In this document: positions 40,283-48,029 of the stretch, piece by piece
Numbering within the stretch: the stretch's first letter is position 1
Layout of the letters: each line of letters opens with the position of its first letter
Origin: Bacillota bacterium
Lineage (GTDB): Bacteria; Bacillota; Clostridia; Christensenellales; SZUA-584
DNA: 51,244 nt
Assembly (NCBI GenBank): GCA_023416745.1
Contig: JAEZHF010000088.1
Coordinates: 1 to 51,244 of the forward strand
Direction: 5' to 3'
Program-made: the position numbers and the translations under genes
The notes under the pieces: model-generated
The model's database searches: none
What the model was told of the DNA's origin: nothing
Seen by the model: the letters and a program-made list of their open reading frames with translations, nothing else

Positions 40283-41701
40283 ATGAAAGCAGTATTGATT
40301 CGCATATTGCGGCCCGTTGTGAAAGCCTTTTATAAGCTGAGGAAAAAAATCCGGCGGTTTGTGATCAGCCTCCGCCGCAGACCGGCGTCCGCGAAGCGTC
40401 TGGGGCAGCAAGCTGTCCGCGCGCCGCGCATCAGCCCCGTCGCAGCGCGCAAAACACCGGCCGCACCCCTTGAGCCAATTGCAGCATCCGGCAGCTTAAG
40501 CAAACTACGCTGGTGGAAGGGCTGGCGGAAAAGCTGGCCTGTAGTCGCAGGTGCAGGCACTTTGATTGTCGCCGTTGCCGTTGTTTTAATGCTGACACTG
40601 CCTCACCCGGTCATCGGCAACTCCGGCGAAACATATGCGGCTCTGGCCGGCGCTGTCGCCACGCAAACACCCGCCTCCGCTGAGCAAACTGCAGAGGCCA
40701 CCCCCGCCGTTGCGGCGACGGACAAGCCCGTTCTCACGCCAGCCCCCACAGAAGATGCTTCGGCGACACCCGTCCCTACCACAGCGCCGGAAGAAGATAC
40801 ACCGCTCCAGCCGGGTATACACGACCCGCGTGTGATCGAGCTTCAAACGCGTCTGATGGAGCTGGGATACATGGATAACGACGAACCGACAGACTTCTAT
40901 GGCGGCGGAACCAAATTCGCACTTCAATTGTTCCAGAGAAAACACTCTCTTCAGATAGACGGCCTGCTGGGTGCCAACACCAGTTCACTGCTATATTCCG
41001 ACGACGCCATGCCGTATACCATCAAGCTGGGCGACAAGGGCAGTGACGTAAAGGAAATTCAGGAGCGTTTGAAGGAGCTCAAATACTTCTCGGGCTCCGC
41101 CACGGGTGAGTTCGGCGATAAAACAGAAAGCGCTGTGAAGAGCTTCCAGAATCGCAACGGTCTCTCCGCCGACGGCAATATCGGCGAGCACACACGGGAT
41201 ATACTGTTCTCGGAAGACGCAAAGAAGGCGAAGACCAGCAGTTCCGGCGGCAGCAGCGGCAGCTCCGGCGGCAGTTCGGGTGGCAGCAGCGGAGGCAGCA
41301 GCAAAACCGGCCCCGTCGCCACGGAGGACCCGGATTCGGGCAAAGCGGATACGCTGATAGAGTTTGCCAAAACGCTGCTGGGCAAAGAATATACACGCGG
41401 CGGCAAAGGTCCCAGCGAGTTCGACTGCTCCGGTTATGTTTATTACTGCCTCAACAATTCCGGTGTCAAAAGCATTAAATATATGACGTCAGCGAGTTGG
41501 GCAAAAAGCAGCCATCCGCGTATTGACAAGTTAAGCGACTTGCAAAAGGGTGATATCATCTGTTTTAAAGGCCATGTCGCGATCTACATGGGAGGCGGCA
41601 AGATGATCCATGCGTCATCCAGTAAGGATCAGGTTGTTATCGGCGATGCTTTCTCATCATGGAGCAAGCGGAACTTTAAGTGCGGACGCCGCGTGCTCTG
41701 A
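40283..41701 (+). CDS. Membrane-anchored NlpC/P60 endopeptidase with two peptidoglycan-binding domains
   Basis: Probably cleaves peptide stems of peptidoglycan. It is 472 aa: a basic cytoplasmic N-terminus (1-85), one membrane helix (about 87-107), a Pro/Thr/Ala linker (about 120-180), two PG_binding_1 domains (about 183-245 and 253-315; VIELQTRLMELGYM, VKEIQERLKELKYF), a Gly/Ser linker (about 320-340), and the NlpC/P60 domain with Cys382 (FDCSGYVYY) and His431 (GHVAIYMGGG). GAAAGGATGCC sets the start. The long basic intracellular segment before the helix is unusual for this class. It is monocistronic between its own promoter and terminator. Confidence 0.9.
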   Translation: MKAVLIRILRPVVKAFYKLRKKIRRFVISLRRRPASAKRLGQQAVRAPRISPVAARKTPAAPLEPIAASGSLSKLRWWKGWRKSWPVVAGAGTLIVAVAVVLMLTLPHPVIGNSGETYAALAGAVATQTPASAEQTAEATPAVAATDKPVLTPAPTEDASATPVPTTAPEEDTPLQPGIHDPRVIELQTRLMELGYMDNDEPTDFYGGGTKFALQLFQRKHSLQIDGLLGANTSSLLYSDDAMPYTIKLGDKGSDVKEIQERLKELKYFSGSATGEFGDKTESAVKSFQNRNGLSADGNIGEHTRDILFSEDAKKAKTSSSGGSSGSSGGSSGGSSGGSSKTGPVATEDPDSGKADTLIEFAKTLLGKEYTRGGKGPSEFDCSGYVYYCLNNSGVKSIKYMTSASWAKSSHPRIDKLSDLQKGDIICFKGHVAIYMGGGKMIHASSSKDQVVIGDAFSSWSKRNFKCGRRVL

Positions 41702-41716
41702 CATCATTAGACAGCG

Positions 41717-41755
41717 ACGCCCCGTTCTATCGTTTTGAACGGGGCGTTTATATTT
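41717..41755 (+). terminator. Terminator of the NlpC/P60 gene
   Basis: ACGCCCCGTTC (41717-41727) and GAACGGGGCGT (41737-41747), perfect 11-bp stem, then TTATATTT. Confidence 0.85.
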
Positions 41756-41788
41756 GAATTGATTAATTGAAATCACACTGTATTTGAC

Positions 41789-42226
41789 TTAAGCCAGTTT
41801 ACCGCCGCATTTGGAGCAGAAAGCGTCTCCCTGCTTGAACGGGGTGCCGCACTGCGCGCAGCGGAAATCACCCTGAGGCTGAGCCGGCTGCGGTTGCGCG
41901 GCCTGCGGCGTTGCGTAGCTCGGCTGTCCGTACGGCGGAACGGGTCCGGGCTGTCCATAAGGTGCGGCGCCCGGATATCCCGGCGGCGGCTGCGGCGGGT
42001 AATAGGTCGGCTGCACGTACTTAGGCGAACCCGGCTTCGGGTCAAGACACAGCGCCACAATCAATCCAATCAGGAAAAAGAAGAATCCGAGTGCCCAGAA
42101 TCCCCCGTAACTGTAACCCTTATTTCTCGCAATCGTAGCCGGAATAAATGCCAACCCCACAGCGGCGCCAATGGCGATCAGCCAGATTACCCAGCCGAAA
42201 GCAAAATAACCGTAATAATCCATCAT
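41789..42226 (-). CDS. Zinc-ribbon membrane protein with Pro/Gln/Tyr-rich linker
   Basis: I do not recognise a named family. It is 145 aa: two membrane helices (about 8-31 and 42-60), a Pro/Gln/Tyr/Gly-rich stretch (about 64-118) and a C-terminal zinc ribbon with two Cys pairs (CAQCG and CSKCG). Such small proteins are common in Firmicutes without assigned function. The start is placed by AGGAGGACTAATA; two adjacent ATG codons are possible. Confidence 0.8.
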   Translation of the reverse strand: MMDYYGYFAFGWVIWLIAIGAAVGLAFIPATIARNKGYSYGGFWALGFFFFLIGLIVALCLDPKPGSPKYVQPTYYPPQPPPGYPGAAPYGQPGPVPPYGQPSYATPQAAQPQPAQPQGDFRCAQCGTPFKQGDAFCSKCGGKLA

Positions 42227-42349
42227 TATTAGTCCTCCTGTATTTTTATATATTATATCATTTATTGTACAAACAATGGAATAGCTTGTAAAAAAAGTTC
42301 CGTATCATTATTCCGCCTTTCAGATGGATTCACCCAACTTCACAAAATG

Positions 42350-42379
42350 AAGCCCGGCCATTTTGCATGCACCGGGCTT
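42350..42379 (-). terminator. Terminator of proS
   Basis: On the minus strand AAGCCCGG pairs with CCGGGCTT, then CATTTTG. Stem 8 bp with a 14-base loop. Confidence 0.7.
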
Positions 42380-42406
42380 TGAGACTCTCCTATACTATTA
42401 AACAGA

Positions 42407-44125
42407 TCAGCCGAACGTTTTCACGTCCGCCTTCTTGACCGCTTCCACAACGCGCGCAATTGCCTCGTCTGCGGTCAGTTCCTCCGCCTTTTCGGCTCGG
42501 CGCTGCTTGTATTCCACCACGCCGTCAACGGCGCGCCGCCCCACATTGATGCGGTGCGGTATGCCGATGAGGTCTGCATCCTTGAACTTCACACCCGCGC
42601 GCTCGTCGCGATCATCGATCAGCGTCTCGATGCCCGCTGCGTTCAGCTTGGCGTAAATCTCCTCCGCCAGCGCCATCTGCGTTTCGTTCGCAGCAGATAC
42701 CGGCACCACAATCGCGCTGTAAGGCGCCACGCTGTCCGGCCAGATGATGCCGTCGGCATCATGCGACTGTTCGATAATCGCCTGCATCGTGCGGTTGAGG
42801 CCGATGCCGTAGCTGCCCATCACACACGGCTTCTGCTGCGCGTTCTGGTCGAGGTAAATGCAGTCCATCGCGATGCTGTATTTGGTGCCCAGCTTGAATA
42901 TGTGGCCCACCTCGATGGTCTTGTCCAGCTCCGCCGCCGCGCCGCATTTGGGGCACGGATCGCCGTGCTCGATCAGGCGGATATCCGCTACGTCGTGCGC
43001 CGTGAAGTCGCGGCCGTAGTTGATGCCGACAAAGTGGTAATCCGTCTCGTTGGCGCCGATCAGGAAGTTGCGCATTTGCAGTACTTCCTTATCCGCGATG
43101 ACACGCTTTACCTTGAGGCCGACGGGGCCCGCAAAGCCGACCTCGGCACCAGTTGCCTCGTGAACATCGGACGCGCTCGCGAGGTCGAGGTTCTTGCACT
43201 TCAGATAGTTTTTCAGCTTGGTTTCGTTGAGTTCCCGGTCACCCCGCACCATCGCGGCGATGATCTCTCCGTCCGCAAGGTACAGCAGCGTCTTGGCAAA
43301 CTTGTCCGCTGTCAGCCCGAAGAAGCCCACCAGTTCGGCGATGGTGCCCACGTTGGGGGTATGCACCTTCTCGACTGCCATAAACTCCTCCGTTCCCTCA
43401 GCCGGGTCGGGGCAGGCTGCCAGCTCAGCGTTGGCCGCGTAGCCGCACTTCGGGCAGGAAACGATGGTATCGTCACCGATGTCCGACTTGATCATATATT
43501 CCTGTGAGCCCGAGCCGCCCATCGCGCCGGTGTCCGCATGCACGATCACATAGTCCAGCCCGCAGCGATCGAACACCTTGCAGTATGCGTCATACATCTT
43601 CTGATACGATTCATCCAGACCCGCTTCGTCCACGTCGAACGAATACGCGTCCTTCATCACGAACTCGCGGCAGCGGATCATCCCGAAGCGCGGACGGCGC
43701 TCGTCGCGGTACTTGTTCTGTATCTGATATACGGTGCGCGGCATGGCCTTGTACGACTGCATTTCAGGTTTCAGCACATGCGCAAATATCTCCTCATGTG
43801 TGGGTCCCAAGCAAAAATCGCGCCCGTTGCGGTCCTGAAACTTGATCATCTCCGTCCCGAACACGTCCCAACGGCCCGACTGCTGGTAATATTCCGCGGG
43901 CAGAAACGCGGACATGATGAGCTCCTGCGCGCCCGCCGCATCCATCTCCTCGCGGATGATGTTCTCTATCTTCTTAAAAACCCGAAACCCCAGCGGCATC
44001 AGCGCGTACACACCCGCCGCCAGACGGCGGATCATCCCCGCTTTTAACAGCAATACATGGCTTTCCGCTTCGGCTTCCGAGGGCACTTCTCTCTGCGTCG
44101 AGAAAAGCATCTGTGTCATTCTCAT
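42407..44125 (-). CDS. proS: Prolyl-tRNA synthetase, bacterial type with editing domain
   Basis: Charges tRNA-Pro. It is 572 aa, class II. Motif 1 region LPLGFRVFKKIENIIREEMD, motif 2 RDERRPRFGMIRCREFVMKDAYSF, an inserted editing domain (about 225-390; VGFFGLTADKFAKTLLYLADGE), motif 3 SYGIGLNRTMQAIIEQ, and an anticodon-binding domain at the end. A Cys pair (CPKCG) in the insertion, twice, is common in this family. The ATG at 44125 fits the promoter at 44161-44189. No T-box leader fits in the short 5' region, so it is not under T-box control here. Confidence 0.96.
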   Translation of the reverse strand: MRMTQMLFSTQREVPSEAEAESHVLLLKAGMIRRLAAGVYALMPLGFRVFKKIENIIREEMDAAGAQELIMSAFLPAEYYQQSGRWDVFGTEMIKFQDRNGRDFCLGPTHEEIFAHVLKPEMQSYKAMPRTVYQIQNKYRDERRPRFGMIRCREFVMKDAYSFDVDEAGLDESYQKMYDAYCKVFDRCGLDYVIVHADTGAMGGSGSQEYMIKSDIGDDTIVSCPKCGYAANAELAACPDPAEGTEEFMAVEKVHTPNVGTIAELVGFFGLTADKFAKTLLYLADGEIIAAMVRGDRELNETKLKNYLKCKNLDLASASDVHEATGAEVGFAGPVGLKVKRVIADKEVLQMRNFLIGANETDYHFVGINYGRDFTAHDVADIRLIEHGDPCPKCGAAAELDKTIEVGHIFKLGTKYSIAMDCIYLDQNAQQKPCVMGSYGIGLNRTMQAIIEQSHDADGIIWPDSVAPYSAIVVPVSAANETQMALAEEIYAKLNAAGIETLIDDRDERAGVKFKDADLIGIPHRINVGRRAVDGVVEYKQRRAEKAEELTADEAIARVVEAVKKADVKTFG

Positions 44126-44160
44126 AAACAAAAAAACTCCTTCAAACTCATATACCGGAC

Positions 44161-44189
44161 AGTATATCATAATTGAAGAAGCTGTTCAA
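44161..44189 (-). promoter_or_regulatory. Promoter of proS
   Basis: On the minus strand TTGAAC (44184-44189), 17-base spacer, TATACT (44161-44166). Confidence 0.75.
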
Positions 44190-44216
44190 TAAAGTAAAGA
44201 CGGTTTTAACCGCTTG

Positions 44217-44996
44217 CTAACCGCCCATTACGGGCAATATAAACGTCTGCCCGCCTTCGGACAGCACGTGAATCTTCGTGCCGTACACCGTCTCCAGCGT
44301 ATCACGCGTCAGTACGTCTTTTGGCTCTCCATCTGCAAAAAGTGCCCCGTCCTTCATCAGCACGATCTGGTCGCAGTAGGACAGCGCGAGGTTCAGGTCG
44401 TGCAGCACGCACACCACGGATATGCCGCGCTCCGCGGCCAGCCGCTTCACCGTACCCATGATGTGCACCTGATGCCGGATGTCGAGGCCCGTCACCGGCT
44501 CGTCCAGCAGCATGATGTCCGCCTGCTGCGTGAGAGCACGCGCCAGTATCATCATCTGCCATTCTCCGCCCGACAGTTCCGTCACCAGCCGATCCTTCAG
44601 ATGTGCGATGCCCGCTTCCTCCAGTGCCTTTGCCGCCATCGCATAGTCCTCTTTGGTCTCGCTGTGCCAGCGGCGCATGTGCGGGTTGCGCCCCGTCAGC
44701 ACGATATCGCCCACGGTAAACTCGTATTCCAGCGCCGAATGCTGCTGCACCAGCGCCATGCGCCGCGCTGTCTCACGCGCGGACATCTTCGTCACGTCCT
44801 GTCCGCCGATTAGAACACGGCCCTCGTCCGGCTTTATGTAGCCTGAGATGCACTTCAGCAGCGTGGTCTTGCCCGAGCCGTTGGGCCCGATGATGCCGCA
44901 GAACCGCCCCGCGGGGATATCGAAGCTCACGCCCTGCAGCGCATACCGCGGCGGCGCGTATGAATACGTCACGTTACGGACGGAAATATCGCTCAT
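44217..44996 (-). CDS. btuD: ABC transporter ATPase, cobalamin importer type
   Basis: It is 259 aa. Walker A GPNGSGKTTLLK (about 35-46), Q-loop VQQHSALEYEF, signature LSGGEWQ, Walker B ADIMLLDEPVTGLD, and switch His in CVLHDLNLAL. This subgroup (BtuD/FecE) energises B12, haem or siderophore import; the riboswitch in front of the operon fixes cobalamin or its precursors as the substrate. Its ATG overlaps the permease stop (ATGA), so translation is coupled. The frame is open far upstream, but that part lies inside the permease gene. Confidence 0.93.
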   Translation of the reverse strand: MSDISVRNVTYSYAPPRYALQGVSFDIPAGRFCGIIGPNGSGKTTLLKCISGYIKPDEGRVLIGGQDVTKMSARETARRMALVQQHSALEYEFTVGDIVLTGRNPHMRRWHSETKEDYAMAAKALEEAGIAHLKDRLVTELSGGEWQMMILARALTQQADIMLLDEPVTGLDIRHQVHIMGTVKRLAAERGISVVCVLHDLNLALSYCDQIVLMKDGALFADGEPKDVLTRDTLETVYGTKIHVLSEGGQTFILPVMGG

Positions 44997-46006
44997 TTTT
45001 GCACCCGCCTTCCCCGGCGCAGTAAAAACAGGAAGAAAGGAACGCCGATGATCGCGGTGATCACGCCCACAGGTATCTCCTGATTGGACAACACCAGCCG
45101 CGACAACGTATCTGCAATCAGCAGGAATATACCGCCGCCGAAGAACGACACGGGCAGCAGGACGCGGTGGTCCGGCCCCAGCATCAGCCGCAGTATATGC
45201 GGGACGATAAGTCCCACGAAGCCGACGATGCCGCACACCGACACCGCCGCCGACGCCGCCACAGTGGTCAGCACGATCAGGTTGCGCCTCACGCGGCCTG
45301 CGTCCACGCCCAGGTGCCTGGCGGCCTCGTCGCCCTGCAACATGATGTTGAGGTCCCTCGCGTGAAACATGCACAGGACGGCGGCAATCACCATCGCGGG
45401 CACGGCAATTGCCACCTTGTCCCACGACGCGGACGAGAAGCTGCCCATCGTCCACATGACGATATGCTCCATCTTGTCGCGGAACAGTATCATGAAGCAG
45501 TACACCAGCGCGGTGCTCAATGTACTAACCGCAATACCCGATAGCAGCAGCGAAAACGTGGACACCTTGCCATGCGTCGCTGCAAGGCGGTAAACCGCCA
45601 GAACGGCCAGCAACGCTCCCAGAAAAGCGAACAGACTCACCGCGCCGAACCCCAGAAACGCCAGCGATGCGGAAAACGCCAGCGCGACCGTGGCCCCGAA
45701 AGCCGCGCCCGCGCTGACACCAATCACATATGAGTCCGCCATTGGATTCTTGAACATGCCTTGCAAACACGCGCCTGCAATGGCCAGCGAGCCGCCTGAC
45801 ACGAAGGCCAGTATCGCTCGCGGCAGCCGGATGCTGAAGAATATGATCTGCGTGCTCTCCTTGGCCGTTCCGCTGATCACATTCAGCAAATCACCCAGGC
45901 TCACCCCCGAACTGCCAAACAGGAACGCCGAAACAAAAGCGGCGATACCCAGCGGCAGCAGCACTGCGATCGTGATATTCAACTTCTGCAAACGCGTTTT
46001 ATTCAT
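44993..46006 (-). CDS. btuC: ABC transporter permease, cobalamin importer type (FecCD family)
   Basis: It is 337 aa with about ten membrane helices. Family marks: IRLPRAILAFVSGGSLAIAGACLQGMFKNPMADSYVIG-type region at about 59-96 (given here in parts: RLPRAILA, CLQGMFKNPMA, YVIGVSAGAAFG), GDEAARHLGVDAGR as the coupling loop to the ATPase, and FVGLIVPHILRL. Its start overlaps the btuF stop (TAATG). It probably forms a homodimer with two BtuD subunits. Confidence 0.93.
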   Translation of the reverse strand: MNKTRLQKLNITIAVLLPLGIAAFVSAFLFGSSGVSLGDLLNVISGTAKESTQIIFFSIRLPRAILAFVSGGSLAIAGACLQGMFKNPMADSYVIGVSAGAAFGATVALAFSASLAFLGFGAVSLFAFLGALLAVLAVYRLAATHGKVSTFSLLLSGIAVSTLSTALVYCFMILFRDKMEHIVMWTMGSFSSASWDKVAIAVPAMVIAAVLCMFHARDLNIMLQGDEAARHLGVDAGRVRRNLIVLTTVAASAAVSVCGIVGFVGLIVPHILRLMLGPDHRVLLPVSFFGGGIFLLIADTLSRLVLSNQEIPVGVITAIIGVPFFLFLLRRGRRVQK

Positions 46007-46956
46007 TATTTCTCCGCCAGATACTGCTCAATGTCGGCCTGTATTGCCTGCAGCGCCTCGCCGACGCGCGGGCCGGGCCGTTCGCTGAGCTCCGGATTGA
46101 TGAAATAGTAGTGCTTATTCTTGACCGCGGTCAGGTCGGCATAGCCCACCGCCGCGACGAGATCAGTCTCCGCCACCCAGTTCGACACAATGAGTATGTC
46201 CGGATCGTCTGTGACCAGCTGCTCCACCGGGTACTCCAGCCACTCCTTATCGGTACTCGCCGTCACGCAGACGCCGCCCGCCATCTCAATCATGGTGTTG
46301 ATGAAGCTGCCTTTGCCGGACGTCCAGTTGCCATACTCGCCGATGCCCATCACGTAGTAAACGGACGGCTTGTCCGCCAGCGTAGCGGCCTTCTCCTTCA
46401 CGGCTGCTTCCACCTGTGCGATCTGCTCGATCAGCGCTGCCGCTTCAGCTTCCTTACCCACCGTTTTGCCGATCAGCGTGATGCTGTTGGTGATATCGTC
46501 GTAATACGTGGCCTCGCTTGCCACCACGTTAATGCCCGCTTCCTTGAGCTTCGCGATATCCTCATTCTGCAGTCCGTTGCCGGCAAACACCACCGTGGGC
46601 TCCAGCGAAATCACCTTCTCAACGTCGAAGCCATTGAAGTCACCCACCACCTCGATGTCCGCCGTCTCGGGTGGGTATGTGGAGCTGATGTCGATACCAA
46701 CGATTTTATCTCCCAGCCCCAACGCGAACAGTATCTCCGTTGCGCTCGGTGCGGTGGAGATGATGCGTATATCCGCGGTATCCACGGCCTCCACCTCGCT
46801 GCCCATCGCATCGGTGTCTTCTTCCATTAGGTCTTTAGGGACCGGCGTGGCAGCAGGTGCCTGGGTCGGCGCTTGCTCACTTGCCTTGGGCGCGCAGCTT
46901 ATTAGCATCGCAGCCGCCATCAATACAGCCAGTAAAATCAGCAACAGTTTTTTCAT
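46006..46956 (-). CDS. btuF: ABC transporter substrate-binding lipoprotein, cobalamin type
   Basis: Captures cobalamin outside the cell. It is 316 aa: signal peptide with lipobox LISC (Cys about 22), a Pro/Ala/Thr linker, then a TroA-like fold: IRIISTAPSATEILFALGLGDKIVGID, VEKVISLEPTVVFAGN, and INTMIEMAGGVCV. The ATG at 46956 follows GGAGGAAGAGAGT; an ATG 15 bases upstream lies before that site. It is the first gene of the operon after a cobalamin riboswitch with a terminator. Confidence 0.93.
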   Translation of the reverse strand: MKKLLLILLAVLMAAAMLISCAPKASEQAPTQAPAATPVPKDLMEEDTDAMGSEVEAVDTADIRIISTAPSATEILFALGLGDKIVGIDISSTYPPETADIEVVGDFNGFDVEKVISLEPTVVFAGNGLQNEDIAKLKEAGINVVASEATYYDDITNSITLIGKTVGKEAEAAALIEQIAQVEAAVKEKAATLADKPSVYYVMGIGEYGNWTSGKGSFINTMIEMAGGVCVTASTDKEWLEYPVEQLVTDDPDILIVSNWVAETDLVAAVGYADLTAVKNKHYYFINPELSERPGPRVGEALQAIQADIEQYLAEK

Positions 46957-47017
46957 ACTCTCTTCCTCCATGGTTTAATATGTCCCACGAAGGGAAAACA
47001 ACAGGAATGTTATCCAC

Positions 47018-47052
47018 CAAAAAAGCCCTGAGGCTTGGGATGCTCAGGGCTA
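47018..47052 (-). terminator. Riboswitch-controlled terminator before btuFCD
   Basis: On the minus strand AGCCCTGAG (47043-47051) pairs with CTCAGGGCT (47024-47032), followed by a T-run (47019-47024). It sits between the riboswitch and btuF, the usual expression platform for shut-off by B12. Confidence 0.9.
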
Positions 47053-47106
47053 TACCGCTTGTTATGCGGCCGTCTGCATCTTCCCTCCGAAGAATTCGCG
47101 ACAAAA

Positions 47107-47261
47107 CATTCAGGCAGGTTTACCGGCTCGGCTTCATTCCTTTAAGACGCCTTCCCAAGTTTCCTCAGTGGCACTTATGTCTTATCGGTCTGCCATACGG
47201 TAGCGGGGGCTGCAACGGCATTGCACCGTTTTCCCTATTATCCTTATCGGCACCAGAATGC
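47107..47261 (-). ncRNA. Cobalamin riboswitch
   Basis: On the minus strand the conserved blocks appear in order: P1 arm CATTC, GGGAAAACGGTGCAATGCCG, GCAGCCCCCGCTACCGTA, the B12-box-like GCCACTG (47166-47172), GGGAAGGCG, and GAGCCGGTAAACCTGCC before the closing arm GAATG. Adenosylcobalamin binding is expected to favour the downstream terminator. Confidence 0.95.
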
Positions 47262-47281
47262 TGGCTTATTCAATTGGTAAA

Positions 47282-47310
47282 AGGATATCATACGTCCTTT
47301 GCGTGGTCAA
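47282..47310 (-). promoter_or_regulatory. Promoter of the riboswitch-btuFCD operon
   Basis: On the minus strand TTGACC (47305-47310), 17-base spacer, TATCCT (47282-47287). Confidence 0.7.
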
Positions 47311-47466
47311 CAGTCTGCGCTGGCGAGAACAATATTGTCATACTCTGTGTAATATTTTTATAAGTATCGGTCATCGTTACAAAAACCTTTCTTGCATCCA
47401 TATTACACCTATGTTAAATTATTATTTACATGGTATAAATAGTTATTAGGGATGTGGTGAAAGGTC

Positions 47467-47652
47467 ATGTTCGATCAGGTGATAACCGATTATATTCCGT
47501 CTGAAACTGTGATACCCATAGCAAGCCTCACCACCTTTGATATGCTTCTCATAAGAATTCTGCTGTGCGCCGTCACTGTTACAGCTGTATTTGCATGCCT
47601 GTATTTTAGCGCCTACTTTATTAAAAAATTTGTACGCCTGTTTAAAAAATAA
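47467..47652 (+). CDS. Small single-pass membrane peptide, hypothetical
   Basis: I do not recognise it. It is 61 aa: an acidic N-terminus (MFDQVITDYIPSE), a membrane helix (about 27-51) and a basic tail ending KKFVRLFKK, so N-out/C-in topology is likely. GAAAGGTC precedes the ATG, but no strong promoter is evident in the AT-rich upstream region. Nearest neighbours are the B12 operon (divergent) and tRNA-Ala. It could be a chance frame, though its amphipathic layout and ribosome site argue for a real gene. Confidence 0.5.
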   Translation: MFDQVITDYIPSETVIPIASLTTFDMLLIRILLCAVTVTAVFACLYFSAYFIKKFVRLFKK

Positions 47653-47714
47653 TACCCAGCCGTTATGATTAATCTTTATTTTTATACAGTTACTTGATCG
47701 TTATTATTTTCTGG

Positions 47715-47743
47715 TTGACAGCGATACGTTTAGATATTAAAAT
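47715..47743 (+). promoter_or_regulatory. Promoter of tRNA-Ala
   Basis: TTGACA (47715-47720), 17-base spacer, TAAAAT (47738-47743), 22 bases before the tRNA. Confidence 0.75.
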
Positions 47744-47764
47744 GTTTAATGCCGCACAAAACTC

Positions 47765-47841
47765 GGGGGATTAGCTCAGTTGGCTAGAGTGCCTGACTGG
47801 CAGTCAGGAGGTCATGGGTTCGAATCCCATATTCTCCACCA
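47765..47841 (+). tRNA. tRNA-Ala (anticodon GGC)
   Basis: Full cloverleaf of 77 bases with encoded CCA. Acceptor GGGGGAT/ATTCTCC includes the G3-U70 pair that marks tRNA-Ala; D stem GCTC/GAGT; anticodon stem CCTGA/TCAGG with loop CTGGCAG; T stem ATGGG/CCCAT with TTCGAAT loop. Reads GCC (and GCU) codons. Confidence 0.97.
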
Positions 47842-47875
47842 AAGCCTTGAATCATCATGATTCAAGGCTTTTTTA
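47842..47875 (+). terminator. Terminator of tRNA-Ala
   Basis: AAGCCTTGAATCAT and ATGATTCAAGGCTT form a 14-bp inverted repeat followed by TTTTATT. Confidence 0.9.
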
Positions 47876-47961
47876 TTACCAGTAAGGCGGCATAATTCTA
47901 AATAGTAGTTCTATAACAACTTTCCCAAAGCAGTTATCTTCATAATATAATGTACTGAAAG

Positions 47962-48000
47962 CAACCAAAAACCACGTCTTAACGGCGTGGTTTTTGGTTG
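47962..48000 (-). terminator. Terminator of the aldo/keto reductase gene
   Basis: CAACCAAAAACCACG (47962-47976) and CGTGGTTTTTGGTTG (47986-48000), perfect 15-bp stem. The U-run is inside the stem's 3' arm on either strand, so it can act both ways. Confidence 0.75.
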
Positions 48001-48029
48001 GGAGATATCGGAGCTTTGGGGCAATCTGT

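Noticed and set aside
40053..40286. Plus-strand 77-codon frame before the NlpC/P60 gene
   Set aside because: It contains the promoter of the next gene, has no ribosome site and runs into the real start codon.
44126..44216. T-box leader for proS
   Set aside because: The promoter at 44161-44189 leaves a leader under 30 bases, too short for a T-box.
44997..45455. N-terminal 153-codon extension of btuD
   Set aside because: It lies inside btuC in another frame. The true start is the coupled ATGA at 44996.
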